DNA of 64,000 bases, taken from assembly GCA_947497455.1 (NCBI GenBank), contig CANMGU010000001.1:1674001-1738000 (forward strand). The letters are read 5' to 3'. The DNA comes from an uncultured Sphingomonadaceae bacterium (GTDB taxonomy: Bacteria; Pseudomonadota; Alphaproteobacteria; Sphingomonadales; Sphingomonadaceae). The first letter of the stretch is position 1; every line of letters starts with the position of its first letter. A program made the position numbers and the translations under genes. The notes below the pieces were generated by a model. The model had not been told where the DNA came from. It searched no databases and saw nothing but the letters and a program-made list of their open reading frames with translations. Shown here in pieces: positions 28,260 through 37,672 of the stretch.

Positions 28260-30200
28260 TCAGATTTCCATCTGACTGCCAAGCTCGACAACCCGATTGC
28301 TGGGAAGCTTGAAAAACTCCATGGCGGTAGCGGCATTGCGCAACATCCATGCAAAAATCTTCTCTCGCCAGATCATCATTTTCGGTTTTTCAGACGGCAA
28401 TAATGTCTGTCGTGACAAGAAGAAGCTGGTTGTCATCATATCAAAATCCATACCGCATTGCTTGACCTTTTTCAGAGCCGCAGGAACATCGGTCTCTTGC
28501 ATGAAACCATAGTTCAGAATCAGGCGATAGAAACCATCCCCGAGATCTCTGACCTCAATCCGATCCTCAAATTCCACATAGGGAACATCTTTGATATTGA
28601 CCGTCAGAACCACAACGCGTTCGTGGATGACCTTGTTATGCTTGATATTGTGCAGCAAAGCGGATGGTACGCCGACAGAGTTAGATGCCATGAAAATCGC
28701 CGTTCCGGGAACCCGGGCAGCACTATTTTTGGCGGATTTTGTGAAAATCTCGATCGGCATCGCGGCTTCTGCCATGTTTTCACGCATTATTTTGCGACCC
28801 TTGGCCCAGGTTGTCAGCAAGAGGAATGCGATACCGCCAACCATCAGTGGGAACCAGCCACCTTGCGGGACCTTGGTAAGGTTCGCTGCAAAATAGGCAC
28901 CGTCGACAACAAAGAACAAGGCGATGAGTGGGACCGCATACCACCATTTCCACTTCCACAACGTAAAGACCAGCACGGCCAGCAAACACGTATCGATTAG
29001 CATCGCACCGGTAACGGCAATACCATAAGCCGACGCCAGACTGCTTGAGCTCTGGAATGTCAGAACAAGGATAAGAACTGCGATCATGATCGTCCAGTTG
29101 ATCACTGGAATGTAAATCTGTCCGGCTTCCGACGCACTGGTATGCTTTACCGTAAGGCGCGGAATGAAACCGAGCTGAATCGCCTGATGCGTGACCGAGA
29201 AAGCACCCGAGATGACGGCCTGACTGGCGATGAAAGTCGCCATCGTCGCCAATATCACCAGCGGCAAGCGCAGCATTTCGGGGGCAAGCAGGAAAAATGG
29301 ATTCTGGATCGCGGCGGCCGCACCAGCTTCGTCCATACCGATGATCATAGCCCCTTGGCCGAAATAGTTGCACAGCAAGGCTGGCATCACAAAGCCGAAC
29401 CACGCAATTCGCATCGGTTTGCGCCCGAAATGCCCCATGTCGGCGAACAGAGCCGCTGATCCTGTCACAGCCAAAACGACCGAACCCAAGGCCAGAAAGG
29501 CCTTAAAACCATCAATCAGGAAAAACTGGAGAGCATACCAGGGGTTCAGCGCCAGCAATATTTCCGGAGTCTGGAATATCTGTGTGAGGCCTAAAATCGC
29601 GATGACAGTGAAATAGACGAACATAACTGGCGCAAATAATGCCCCGATTTTTGCGGTTCCCCGCGACTGGATCACGAATAGAAAGACAAGTAAGCCGACG
29701 GCAATCGGTATAACCATGGGCTGCAATCCGCTATTTACGACCGTCAAACCTTCGACAGCAGACAAGACCGAGATTGCAGGCGTAATCATGCTGTCGCCAT
29801 AGAATAACGAGGTCGCGAATACGCCCAGCAATATCGCAACCCAACCGAATTTTGATCGTCGCAAGGCCCCGGACAACAAAGCCACCACAGCGAGACTACC
29901 GCCCTGCCCTTTATTGTCCGCACGCATCAGGATCGTCACATATTGGATCGCCACGACCAGAGTCATCGACCAGAAAATCAGACTGACCACGCCAAGAACG
30001 TGCAACTTGTCCAATTCTAGCGGGTGGGCACCGACAAATGTCTCACGAAAAGCGTAAAGCGGGCTCGTACCAATGTCGCCAAATACAATACCTATCGCGC
30101 CGGCCGCCAGTTTTGCAACAGCGCTGCCCTCTTGGCGTGAACCGTGAGGCTGGATGACGCGATTGCGTTTCCGTTTCGGTTGTGACGTCGATTCAGACAT
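28260..30200 (-). CDS. kup: KUP-family potassium transporter
   Basis: A 646-residue K+/H+ symporter with about twelve transmembrane helices in residues 25-455 and a hydrophilic cytoplasmic C-terminal domain. The family signature [15 protein letters not shown] is at about 39-53, followed by [21 protein letters not shown] text and [13 protein letters not shown]. The N-terminal 24 residues are basic. The stop lies two bases from the convergent methyltransferase stop. It probably has its own promoter in the 150-base gap upstream. Confidence 0.95.
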   Translation of the reverse strand: MSESTSQPKRKRNRVIQPHGSRQEGSAVAKLAAGAIGIVFGDIGTSPLYAFRETFVGAHPLELDKLHVLGVVSLIFWSMTLVVAIQYVTILMRADNKGQGGSLAVVALLSGALRRSKFGWVAILLGVFATSLFYGDSMITPAISVLSAVEGLTVVNSGLQPMVIPIAVGLLVFLFVIQSRGTAKIGALFAPVMFVYFTVIAILGLTQIFQTPEILLALNPWYALQFFLIDGFKAFLALGSVVLAVTGSAALFADMGHFGRKPMRIAWFGFVMPALLCNYFGQGAMIIGMDEAGAAAAIQNPFFLLAPEMLRLPLVILATMATFIASQAVISGAFSVTHQAIQLGFIPRLTVKHTSASEAGQIYIPVINWTIMIAVLILVLTFQSSSSLASAYGIAVTGAMLIDTCLLAVLVFTLWKWKWWYAVPLIALFFVVDGAYFAANLTKVPQGGWFPLMVGGIAFLLLTTWAKGRKIMRENMAEAAMPIEIFTKSAKNSAARVPGTAIFMASNSVGVPSALLHNIKHNKVIHERVVVLTVNIKDVPYVEFEDRIEVRDLGDGFYRLILNYGFMQETDVPAALKKVKQCGMDFDMMTTSFFLSRQTLLPSEKPKMMIWREKIFAWMLRNAATAMEFFKLPSNRVVELGSQMEI

Positions 30201-30352
30201 TGATTGCCGTTTTGGCGGTCCCCTGATTGGGTCGAAATGGTTGCGCTAGCCCCGCGCAGCTGTTTCGACAAGCGCGCGCGATTAGCATGGGCCTCTATAG
30301 CACGCAACTATAGCCGCAGATATGCCCATCAACCTCCTGATATAACTGTATT

Positions 30353-31006
30353 TTAGTTACCGTCGGGAGCATTTTCGGGCATTGGCAGCGCGGGTTGCAT
30401 TTTCTCCATAGCGGCCAAACGCGACTCGAGATCCTTGCGCCATGGTGCTTCTTCCGGGCTGCGTTCCAGCAATTCTGTCCAGATTGCACGTGCCTGATCA
30501 ATCTTGCCCGATTGAGCATAGGCCATGCCCAGAAAAAAGGGTGGGCCAGGATGTTCGGGTGAAATATCAGCTGCTTTCTGAAATGCAAATTGCGCTGCTG
30601 GCGTTATGATGCCGTCCGCATGAACAACCAAAGCATTGCCTAAACCGACCCACAGATCCGGGTTGTTCGGATGCTCTTTCACGCCATTGCGCAGATAATT
30701 GGCGGCCGCACCGTGCTTGCCGCTGCGATTCAGCGCATCCGAAAATATCAGCCACTCCTGTGCGCTACCGAAGCGCTCCCCCATTTCCTTACGGGATTCG
30801 ATGCTGCTATCGTCAAAGCTATTGGGTTTTTCGGTTGGCTCGATCGACACGCCTGCCATGCCAGGATTCCCCTGCCACGCATATCCCGCCACACCCAGCA
30901 ACAGCGCTGCTCCGGTCAATTCATAGGCCCCACGCGGCAACTTGCCGAGCCAGACAAGACTTCCAAAGAGCAGCAAAAGGAAACCCAAAAGTATCAGCCA
31001 GCCCAT
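30353..31006 (-). CDS. ccmI: cytochrome c maturation protein CcmI-like (TPR), short form
   Basis: A 217-residue last gene of the ccm operon. Two N-terminal membrane helices (about 3-20 and 26-44) are followed by TPR repeats (about 75-190, such as the HPNNPDLWVGLGNALVVHADG unit). CcmI/CycH chaperones apocytochrome c to the heme ligation complex. This form is about half the length of typical alphaproteobacterial CcmI, yet the position and N-terminal helix-TPR layout fit. Its start overlaps the ccmH stop by one base. Confidence 0.8.
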   Translation of the reverse strand: MGWLILLGFLLLLFGSLVWLGKLPRGAYELTGAALLLGVAGYAWQGNPGMAGVSIEPTEKPNSFDDSSIESRKEMGERFGSAQEWLIFSDALNRSGKHGAAANYLRNGVKEHPNNPDLWVGLGNALVVHADGIITPAAQFAFQKAADISPEHPGPPFFLGMAYAQSGKIDQARAIWTELLERSPEEAPWRKDLESRLAAMEKMQPALPMPENAPDGN

Positions 31007-31419
31007 TAGCTATCATCCTTTTTGCGGCGAAAGCGTCCTCGTGCCAGCCACAAGGCCCCGATCAACAGAAAAATTGGGGCGATCCACAATGGCCACGTCA
31101 TCGGTGTTACCGGCGGATCATAGGTCACCCAGCTTCCATAGCGCTCAACCAACCAATTGCGTATCTGTTCGGGCGTTTCGCCAGCTGCGATCCGTTGGCG
31201 GACCTGGCTGCGCATATCTCCTGCCATAGGCGCATTGCTGTCCGCGATGGACTGGCTCTGGCATTTCAGGCAGCGCAGCTCTTCCATCAGATCACGCGCC
31301 GCAGCTTCTTTGGCGGGATCAGCCAGTTGTTGATCCGCATAAGGTGCTGGCGGCAAACCGGTTTGCGCTGCAACGGGCACCGCCAATACCGATGCGACAA
31401 AGACCAGAATATATCTCAT
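31006..31419 (-). CDS. ccmH: cytochrome c maturation protein CcmH (thiol oxidoreductase)
   Basis: A 137-residue protein. Its signal peptide (MRYILVFVASVLAVPVAA) is followed by the redox motif Cys50-L-K-Cys53 in ELRCLKCQSQSIADS. A C-terminal membrane anchor lies at about 107-127. CcmH reduces apocytochrome c cysteines before heme attachment. The four-base overlap with ccmG keeps them translationally coupled. Confidence 0.95.
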   Translation of the reverse strand: MRYILVFVASVLAVPVAAQTGLPPAPYADQQLADPAKEAAARDLMEELRCLKCQSQSIADSNAPMAGDMRSQVRQRIAAGETPEQIRNWLVERYGSWVTYDPPVTPMTWPLWIAPIFLLIGALWLARGRFRRKKDDS

Positions 31420-31943
31420 TGAGCCTCCCGCAATATCGCGAGCAACTCAGGCACATTTTCCTTGCGGATATCGCCAATATGCTGGTGAACAATTATACCT
31501 TTGCCATCAATCACAAAGGTTTCCGGAACGCCCGATGATCCCAGTTCCAGTTGAACAGAACTGGTCGCGTCAGAGCCAATCCGGCTATAGGGATTGCCCC
31601 AGCGATTGAGGAAATTCGCAATATCCTCCGGCCTGTCCCGACTTGCAATAGCATGGATTTCCACGCCAGCCTTTTCAAGCTCCAGCAGTTGTGGCGCTTC
31701 GGCAATGCAGGGTAGACACCAACTCGCAAAGATATTCAGCAGTTTGGGTTTGCCATCGACCAGATCGGTGCTGCTCAAGGCCGGACGCTGTTCAATTGCG
31801 GCTGGCAGTGAGAAGGCTGGCATCGGTTTACCAACCATTTTTGATTCAATGACATTATCTTTAGGAATCATCAAACCGGCCGCGACCGCAACAAAGAACA
31901 ATCCGAACAGGCCTAAAGGCAGCCAGAGCAACCAGCGGTTCAT
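31416..31943 (-). CDS. ccmG: thiol:disulfide interchange protein CcmG/DsbE
   Basis: A 175-residue thioredoxin-like protein anchored by an N-terminal helix. The ATG at 31943 (MNRWLLWLPLGLFGLFFVAV) overlaps the ccmF stop (ATGA), so the longer frame from 32075 is discarded. The active site WCLPC gives Cys76 and Cys79, with the downstream GVPETFVID cis-proline region intact. It keeps apocytochrome c thiols reduced in the periplasm. Confidence 0.95.
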   Translation of the reverse strand: MNRWLLWLPLGLFGLFFVAVAAGLMIPKDNVIESKMVGKPMPAFSLPAAIEQRPALSSTDLVDGKPKLLNIFASWCLPCIAEAPQLLELEKAGVEIHAIASRDRPEDIANFLNRWGNPYSRIGSDATSSVQLELGSSGVPETFVIDGKGIIVHQHIGDIRKENVPELLAILREAQ

Positions 31944-33877
31944 AGCACCAATTCCGCATATTCTTTTTGTCTGCGCTGCAGATATTTGCGCCGCAGGCGC
32001 CCGACAATCGCAAGCACTCCGCCCAATGCAACCAGTATCCCGCCATACCAGATCAGTGTAACAAACGGTTTCCACCAGGCCCGGACCTGCCAGCGTCCCT
32101 CGGCATCACCTTCACCCAGTACAACATATAATTGCCCGTTCCACCGCGTCAGCAACGCCGCTTCACTGGTCTGCGTTTGAGCAGATGCGAACATGCGGTT
32201 TTGCGGTGTAACCTCGACGGTTTTCCCACCGTCATATTGCGCGGTAATACGTGATTCCAATGCGGTCCAGTTAGGCCCTGCCACTGGTTCAATCGCCTCG
32301 AATTTCATTTTCCACTTGTTGACCACAATCTCGTCACCCGGCTTGGCTGCAACCAGTTTTTCTTCGGTAAAGCTGCTTTCTGACGCCATACCGACAAGAG
32401 CCACGGCAATACCGAAATGGGCAATCACCATACCATAAGTGTGCATCGGCGTCCGGCGCAAATTGCGCTTCCACAAGGGTGCAAAGCTGGCCACCGCAAT
32501 ACCAGCAGCCAGAGCCATGCCCAGCAGCGACAAGACCGACATGCCTGTGGTGAGTAGAACCAACAGGAATAAAGCAGCAGCGGTGACGACAATCGGTATG
32601 GATATTCGATTGAGCAAAGCCTTAGCGTTATCTTTCCGCCAGCGGAGCAAAGGCCCTGCGGCCATGATCGCAACCAGCAACAGCGCGACCGGTCCGGTTG
32701 CAAGATTGAAATAAGGTGGCCCAACCGACAGCTTTTCGTCGGTCAGCGCCTCAACCACCAACGGATATAAAGTACCGACAAACACGATCCCCAATATAGC
32801 CGACAGCAAGAGGTTATTGGCCACCAATGCGCCCTCCCGGCTCACAAATTCAAAGCGCGCGCCTTCCTTGACGGTCCCGACCCTAAGTGCGAACAGGGCC
32901 ATGGCGCCGCCGATATAGATGGCAAGCAGCGCGAGAATGAAACTGCCGCGCTCCGGATCAACCGCAAAAGCGTGAACACTGGTCAGGATACCTGAGCGGA
33001 CCAAAAAGGTTCCGATCATCGACATCGAGAAGGCCACGACAGCCAGCATTACCGTCCAGGCACGAAGACCATCGCGCGTCGCCAATACTGTGACCGAATG
33101 CAACAGGGCAGTTGCAGCTATCCATGGCATCAATGAAGCATTCTCGACCGGATCCCAGAACCACCAGCCACCCCAGCCGAGTTCGTAATAAGCCCAATAG
33201 CTGCCGGCTGTGATGCCGAGTGTCAGGAATACCCAGGCGGCTAGCACCCATGGCCGCATTGCACGCGCAAAGGCCGGACCGACATCGCGTGTGATCATCG
33301 CGCCGACAGCAAAGGAAAAGGCAACCGAAAGCCCGACATAGCCAAAATAGAGCGTTGGTGGATGGAAGGCCAGACCGGGGTCTTGCAACAACGGATTAAG
33401 CCCCTGCCCGTCTGGCGGAATTGGAAACATCCGTTCGAACGGATTGGAAGAGATCAAAAGAAAAGCGTAGAAACCAAGACTGATAAATGCCTGCGCGGCC
33501 AATGTTGTGACCAGCGTTTTTGTTTTCAAACTCCGCTCAAACAGGGCGATACAAGTGCCCGCCAACCCCATAACCGTGACCCATAGCAACATGGAGCCTT
33601 CGTGATTGCCCCAAGTTCCAGCAAATTTGTAAAGCAGCGGTTTTACCGACGCACTGTTTTTTACCACCAGCGAAACAGACATGTCCGACCGCAGGAACAG
33701 CCAGATTAACAGCAGAAAAGAAAGCGTAACCAGCACGCCTTGCGCTACAGCCACTGGGCGGATCGCGGCATAAAATTCCTCGCGACCGGCACGCACACCA
33801 ATGGCGCCCAACGCAAATTGTAGCAACGCCAGCCCGGCAGCCAGCCACAGAGCAATCAGACCTGCTTCTGCAATCAT
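31940..33877 (-). CDS. ccmF: heme lyase component CcmF
   Basis: A 645-residue multi-spanning membrane protein with about 14-15 helices. The heme-handling tryptophan-rich motif WGGWWFWDPVENAS (about residues 228-241) and the AFHPPTLYFGYVG segment are diagnostic. With CcmH/CcmI it ligates heme from holo-CcmE to apocytochrome c. It overlaps ccmE upstream and ccmG downstream by four bases each. Confidence 0.97.
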   Translation of the reverse strand: MIAEAGLIALWLAAGLALLQFALGAIGVRAGREEFYAAIRPVAVAQGVLVTLSFLLLIWLFLRSDMSVSLVVKNSASVKPLLYKFAGTWGNHEGSMLLWVTVMGLAGTCIALFERSLKTKTLVTTLAAQAFISLGFYAFLLISSNPFERMFPIPPDGQGLNPLLQDPGLAFHPPTLYFGYVGLSVAFSFAVGAMITRDVGPAFARAMRPWVLAAWVFLTLGITAGSYWAYYELGWGGWWFWDPVENASLMPWIAATALLHSVTVLATRDGLRAWTVMLAVVAFSMSMIGTFLVRSGILTSVHAFAVDPERGSFILALLAIYIGGAMALFALRVGTVKEGARFEFVSREGALVANNLLLSAILGIVFVGTLYPLVVEALTDEKLSVGPPYFNLATGPVALLLVAIMAAGPLLRWRKDNAKALLNRISIPIVVTAAALFLLVLLTTGMSVLSLLGMALAAGIAVASFAPLWKRNLRRTPMHTYGMVIAHFGIAVALVGMASESSFTEEKLVAAKPGDEIVVNKWKMKFEAIEPVAGPNWTALESRITAQYDGGKTVEVTPQNRMFASAQTQTSEAALLTRWNGQLYVVLGEGDAEGRWQVRAWWKPFVTLIWYGGILVALGGVLAIVGRLRRKYLQRRQKEYAELVL

Positions 33878-34323
33878 TCGACCAGCGTATCCGTTTTCGT
33901 CATATTGCCAGTCATATCAATGCCTTCAAGCTCTCGCGGGATATAATTCTCATCATGTTTTGCGAGCAGGCTATCAGCCACGAACACGCCATCGCTAGTC
34001 AGTTTACCATCCGCGACGACACCAGAGCCTTCGACAAACAGGTCGGGTGTAATACCGGTATAGATAACGGCCTGCTGCGCGGTGCCGTCTTGTACGATAA
34101 AGTTCACAGTAACGCCATCCGTGTCATGTCGTATTGACCCCTCTTCAACCATCCCGCCTAGGCGAATAGCTTTGCCCGCAGCCGGCTTTTTAGCGACAAT
34201 GTCCGATGGCGTATAAAAATAATTGGCTTGATCCTGCAATGCGAATGCTGCGAGCAATCCAGCACCGAGCAGCGCAACCAGCGCCAGTACTGCCAATGTC
34301 AATCTTTGATGTTTCGCCTTCAC
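33874..34323 (-). CDS. ccmE: heme chaperone CcmE
   Basis: A 149-residue protein. I choose the GTG at 34323, giving MKAKHQRLTLAVLALVALLG, because CcmE proteins usually start so and because the ATG-type longer frame from 34395 would overlap ccmD. An N-terminal anchor (8-29) precedes the OB fold. The covalent heme ligand is His123 in LAKHDENY, with Tyr127 after it, so the classic H-x3-Y motif is intact. It lies 25 bases after the ccmD stop. Confidence 0.93.
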   Translation of the reverse strand: MKAKHQRLTLAVLALVALLGAGLLAAFALQDQANYFYTPSDIVAKKPAAGKAIRLGGMVEEGSIRHDTDGVTVNFIVQDGTAQQAVIYTGITPDLFVEGSGVVADGKLTSDGVFVADSLLAKHDENYIPRELEGIDMTGNMTKTDTLVE

Positions 34324-34348
34324 GCGTGGTTCTCTCTTATCATCATAT

Positions 34349-34483
34349 TCATTTCCGGGGACGTTTAAGCTTATCCGCCTTGGCCTCCGATTCAAGCATC
34401 GTCAGATAGCTTCCCAAAATAACCACGGCTGTGCCAACCAGCACAATAACATAAGATGCGATCACAAAGGGCCAGTGGTTCAT
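34349..34483 (-). CDS. ccmD: heme exporter protein CcmD (44 codons)
   Basis: A 44-residue protein found by reading the gap between ccmC and ccmE: MNHWPFVIASYVIVLVGTAV, then VILGSYLTML and a charged tail ending KLKRPRK. A single transmembrane helix plus a basic tail, the ATGA overlap with ccmC, and the position C-D-E fit CcmD, which releases holo-CcmE from the CcmABC complex. Confidence 0.88.
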   Translation of the reverse strand: MNHWPFVIASYVIVLVGTAVVILGSYLTMLESEAKADKLKRPRK

Positions 34484-35196
34484 TCTGCTGCCATCCGCTT
34501 TAGTCTCGCTTCTACTTTGGTTTCTGCCAATATCCCGCGCATACGCATAAGTACGATTGCGCCAAACACCAAGCTAAAGCCAATTACATTTATAGCCAGC
34601 GGCCATAGAAAAGCGGTATCAATGGATGAGCCGCTAACCGTGATACTGGCCTTTTGATGCAGGCTGTTCCACCATATGACGGAACGGTTGATAATGGGAA
34701 TATTGATAGCTCCCACAATGCCGAAAATCGCAGTAACCCGGGAAACACCGCCTTTTTCGCCACTCGCACTGGCTAATGCAATATAGGCAAGATAAAGGAA
34801 AAACAAAACCAGGACAGACGTCACCCGGCCATCCCAGACCCACCAGGTCCCCCAGGTTGGGCGGGCCCAGATCGATCCGGTTATCAGACCCAATGCTGTA
34901 AATAGAGCGCCGGGAACAGCCACCGCTCGAGCTGCGACCGCGGCCAGCGGATGCCGCCACGCAATTTGCACAATGCTGGCAATTGCAATGGCTGTCCATC
35001 CGCCCATGGCCAGCCATACGGTCGGAACATGGATATAAAGAATACGGACGCTGTCACCCATGAGCCTATCAGCTGGGGCGTATAAAAGTCCGTAAATTGA
35101 TCCGCAGCCGATCAGCAAAATACCCACAACCAGAAACCATAGGGTCAATGGTCTGGCAAGCGACAGAAAACGGGTGGGATTTGCATATGCGTGCAT
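34480..35196 (-). CDS. ccmC: heme exporter/handling protein CcmC
   Basis: A 238-residue protein with six membrane helices and the tryptophan-rich heme motif WGTWWVWDGRVTS (about residues 113-125), with the flanking periplasmic histidines. It loads heme onto CcmE. It is the first visible gene of ccmCDEFGHI; ccmA and ccmB are not in this window and must lie elsewhere. The segment upstream (35197-35320) is probably its promoter. Confidence 0.96.
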   Translation of the reverse strand: MHAYANPTRFLSLARPLTLWFLVVGILLIGCGSIYGLLYAPADRLMGDSVRILYIHVPTVWLAMGGWTAIAIASIVQIAWRHPLAAVAARAVAVPGALFTALGLITGSIWARPTWGTWWVWDGRVTSVLVLFFLYLAYIALASASGEKGGVSRVTAIFGIVGAINIPIINRSVIWWNSLHQKASITVSGSSIDTAFLWPLAINVIGFSLVFGAIVLMRMRGILAETKVEARLKRMAAE

Positions 35197-35320
35197 TTAA
35201 AAAACGGTCATTGCCCTTGGCTACTGTGCGACCAGTAAATCTGATTTTTTGATGGCAGAACTGTTGCAAGCCGACAAGTGTTTTTCTGCGTGGGCGAATT
35301 CATTGCGCCCGCCGTTTCGG

Positions 35321-36370
35321 CTATCGCCCGATCAACATCCGCGCCATATTGTCGGCAACTTCAGCCGATGGCAATTTTGTTGAAGCGCTCTCTTCCCAGA
35401 TTTCGGTAAGGCGCGCCGGAATTTTCTCGATCCTGCGATTGACTTCCTCGACATCGCTATCGCCAAGATATTCGAGGCCGACGCTAATGATACCACCCGA
35501 GTTGATCACATAGTCAGGGGCAAACAGGATATTACGATCGAATATCCGCTGTCCGTCTTCCGGCGTCGCGAGCTGATTATTGGCACCGCCTGCCACGATA
35601 GGGACATTCAGATGCGCGATAGAAACTTTGTCCAGAATCGCGCCTAAAGCGTTGGGGCTAAACACATCTGCTTCAAGACGCATAACCTCATCGAGCCCAA
35701 CAACCTTTGCACCAAGCTCATCCGCCAAGCCGCTGACATGGTCCTTGTCGATATCCGCAAGGCTAAGACGCGCTCCATCTTTCGCAAGCAAACGGGCCAA
35801 TCCGCCGCCGACACTGCCAACGCCCTGAATCGCGACATGTACATCTTCCATGCTGTCGCGTCCCAGCTTGTGCTTAACCGCGGCCTTGACCCCTAGATAC
35901 ACGCCCATGGCGGTAAACGGTCCGGGATCGCCACCGGCTTCCGACTGATCGCTGACCGGCAACCCGGAAACATATTGGGTCTGCTTTGATACCGCGACCA
36001 TATCTTCGGTGCTAATGCCAACATCCTCAGCCGTCACATAGCGTCCGGCCAGCGAATCGATCATCCTGCCAAACGCCGCCAGCATATCCGGCGATTTTTG
36101 CCGGTTGCGATCTGCAAGGATTACTGCCTTACCGCCGCCCAGCGGCAGTCCGGCCATCGCATTCTTAAAACTCATTCCCCGTGACAGTCGCAAGGCGTCG
36201 GTAATTGCCGTTTCGCGATTCTCATAATGCCAGAATCGCGTGCCGCCTGCCCCTGGCCCCAAATGGGTTGAATGGAGCGCAATTATTGCGCTGAGTCCGG
36301 TTTCCACGTCATGAAAAAAGTGAACAGCCTCGTGACCATCAAAATCTGGCAGATCCCACATCACCGACAT
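35321..36370 (-). CDS. Glu/Leu/Phe/Val dehydrogenase (branched-chain amino-acid dehydrogenase type)
   Basis: A 349-residue NAD-dependent oxidative deaminase. The catalytic part is shown by GMSFKNAMAGLPLGGGKAVI (Lys in GGGK). The Rossmann domain has VAIQGVGSVGGGLARLLAKDG, and the C-terminal part GGANNQLATPEDG. This short size and sequence style fit leucine dehydrogenase rather than hexameric GDH; the substrate is not certain. Monocistronic, with an inverted repeat upstream (36416-36428). Confidence 0.9.
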   Translation of the reverse strand: MSVMWDLPDFDGHEAVHFFHDVETGLSAIIALHSTHLGPGAGGTRFWHYENRETAITDALRLSRGMSFKNAMAGLPLGGGKAVILADRNRQKSPDMLAAFGRMIDSLAGRYVTAEDVGISTEDMVAVSKQTQYVSGLPVSDQSEAGGDPGPFTAMGVYLGVKAAVKHKLGRDSMEDVHVAIQGVGSVGGGLARLLAKDGARLSLADIDKDHVSGLADELGAKVVGLDEVMRLEADVFSPNALGAILDKVSIAHLNVPIVAGGANNQLATPEDGQRIFDRNILFAPDYVINSGGIISVGLEYLGDSDVEEVNRRIEKIPARLTEIWEESASTKLPSAEVADNMARMLIGR

Positions 36371-36415
36371 TTGGAAGAACCCCTTAGTTGCTGAGTAACA
36401 TAATTTGTTTTTCGA

Positions 36416-36428
36416 GTAATAATATTAC
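36416..36428. promoter_or_regulatory. AT-rich palindrome upstream of the dehydrogenase gene
   Basis: GTAATA-A-TATTAC is a perfect 6-1-6 inverted repeat, 46 bases upstream of the start at 36370. Lrp/AsnC-type regulators bind AT-rich palindromes near amino-acid catabolic genes, so an operator is possible. Confidence 0.35.
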
Positions 36429-36502
36429 AAAACCAGTTTGTCACCCCAAGATGTCCCGTCGGCCTTTATCTGTACGAATATTCGGAAGATATGGTGTTAA
36501 AA

Positions 36503-36579
36503 TGGGGCGACCGAGGGGTCTCGAACCCCCGACCTCCGGTACCACAAACCGGCGCTCTAACCAACTGAGCTACGATCGC
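36503..36579 (-). tRNA. tRNA-His (anticodon GTG)
   Basis: A complete cloverleaf on the minus strand with an encoded CCA end. The acceptor arm GCGATCG/CGGTCGC (with G-T pairs) has a preceding G that can serve as G-1 opposite discriminator C, the hallmark of tRNA-His. The anticodon stem CCGGT/ACCGG encloses the loop TTGTGGT with anticodon GTG. The T-loop TTCGAGA is standard. Confidence 0.95.
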
Positions 36580-36682
36580 CACAATCGCTAGGCCAATATA
36601 TTGCCTGCTGCGCCGCGCTGCATAGGGATGCATGGGGGCAGACGTCAAGTATTTAGCGCATGCTAATTCGACGATTCAACCA

Positions 36683-37672
36683 TCACAACGTATCGCCGCG
36701 CTGACGGTGTACCAGCTGCGCGGGTTTTCGTGCTGCATCAACCAAAGCGCGCTCCTCAACCAGCGCGCCTTGCATGCTCACCTCAATGTCCAGACGGAAC
36801 CAGCGGGTTTTCAACTTTACCTGGCTTTGCACTTGCGACGGGGCGAGAAAACTTGCCGGAAAGGGTTCCGCCCAAAAATCATTGAGGCTGCCATAGCCGG
36901 TTTCCGTCCGGCGCCCTAAAAACTGGCGCGACCGGACAATATCAGGGTTGTTGGACAGCATTGCGAGTAGCACCGCTTGTTCGGGACGAAGTGTATTCAC
37001 ATTTATTGGCGAAAGATCAGTTGTTGGTAGTGCGCAGAGCCAAGGCGCCAGACGCGCATAGATTTCGCTGGTTACGCCTTTGATCGTGCGCAATTCACTG
37101 ACGTCGATCATCAACGCATTGGCTGTGCGATAGGGCTTTTCAAGCTGAACATAAAACTCGTCCTCCGCGCCGCGGGGCGACGATACGGTATCGCTATCGA
37201 TCCAATCGGTCACCGATTCCGCAATATCAACAGCTGTTCCCTGCGGTATTTCCAGCAGCGTCATCAGCCGGACAAACTGGGTTTGACCATCTGGACGGGC
37301 AGCGAAGAGAGCGTTGTTCTGGCTGACCAGGCTATTAACGTTAAAGCAGTTCCCTCCATCGGTTAGTGCCGCGGTGATCAGACCTCCGGCCACTGGGAAA
37401 CGGCGTTTTTGGCCATTCCAACCGCCGATATTGGTGGTGCGCCCTGGCGAAATGCTGACAATCTGCTCTGCAGATTGCATTCCAATCGACTCTGCGGCGA
37501 TCAAATAGGCCTTGGCCTGACTAAGTTGGTGAGAATTGGAAGCCAGTTTCGTAGCGCCTGCCAACCGGTCAATCCCGTGCGCCGCGAGCACGGCAATAAC
37601 CGCAACCAATAGCAAGACGGTCAACAGCGCTGCGCCATGCTCTCCCTTTCCAACAGATTCAAACGGCTTCAT
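36683..37672 (-). CDS. gspK: type II secretion minor pseudopilin GspK
   Basis: A 329-residue minor pseudopilin. After a short basic leader and Gly-Ala cleavage site comes the N-terminal hydrophobic helix AALLTVLLLVAVIAVLAAHG. The large globular domain carries VTDWIDSDTVSSPRGAEDEFY and PINVNTLRPEQAVLLAML, both typical of GspK. With GspI and GspJ it forms the tip of the pseudopilus. It overlaps the gspJ stop by four bases. No other gsp gene is in the window. Confidence 0.92.
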   Translation of the reverse strand: MKPFESVGKGEHGAALLTVLLLVAVIAVLAAHGIDRLAGATKLASNSHQLSQAKAYLIAAESIGMQSAEQIVSISPGRTTNIGGWNGQKRRFPVAGGLITAALTDGGNCFNVNSLVSQNNALFAARPDGQTQFVRLMTLLEIPQGTAVDIAESVTDWIDSDTVSSPRGAEDEFYVQLEKPYRTANALMIDVSELRTIKGVTSEIYARLAPWLCALPTTDLSPINVNTLRPEQAVLLAMLSNNPDIVRSRQFLGRRTETGYGSLNDFWAEPFPASFLAPSQVQSQVKLKTRWFRLDIEVSMQGALVEERALVDAARKPAQLVHRQRGDTL

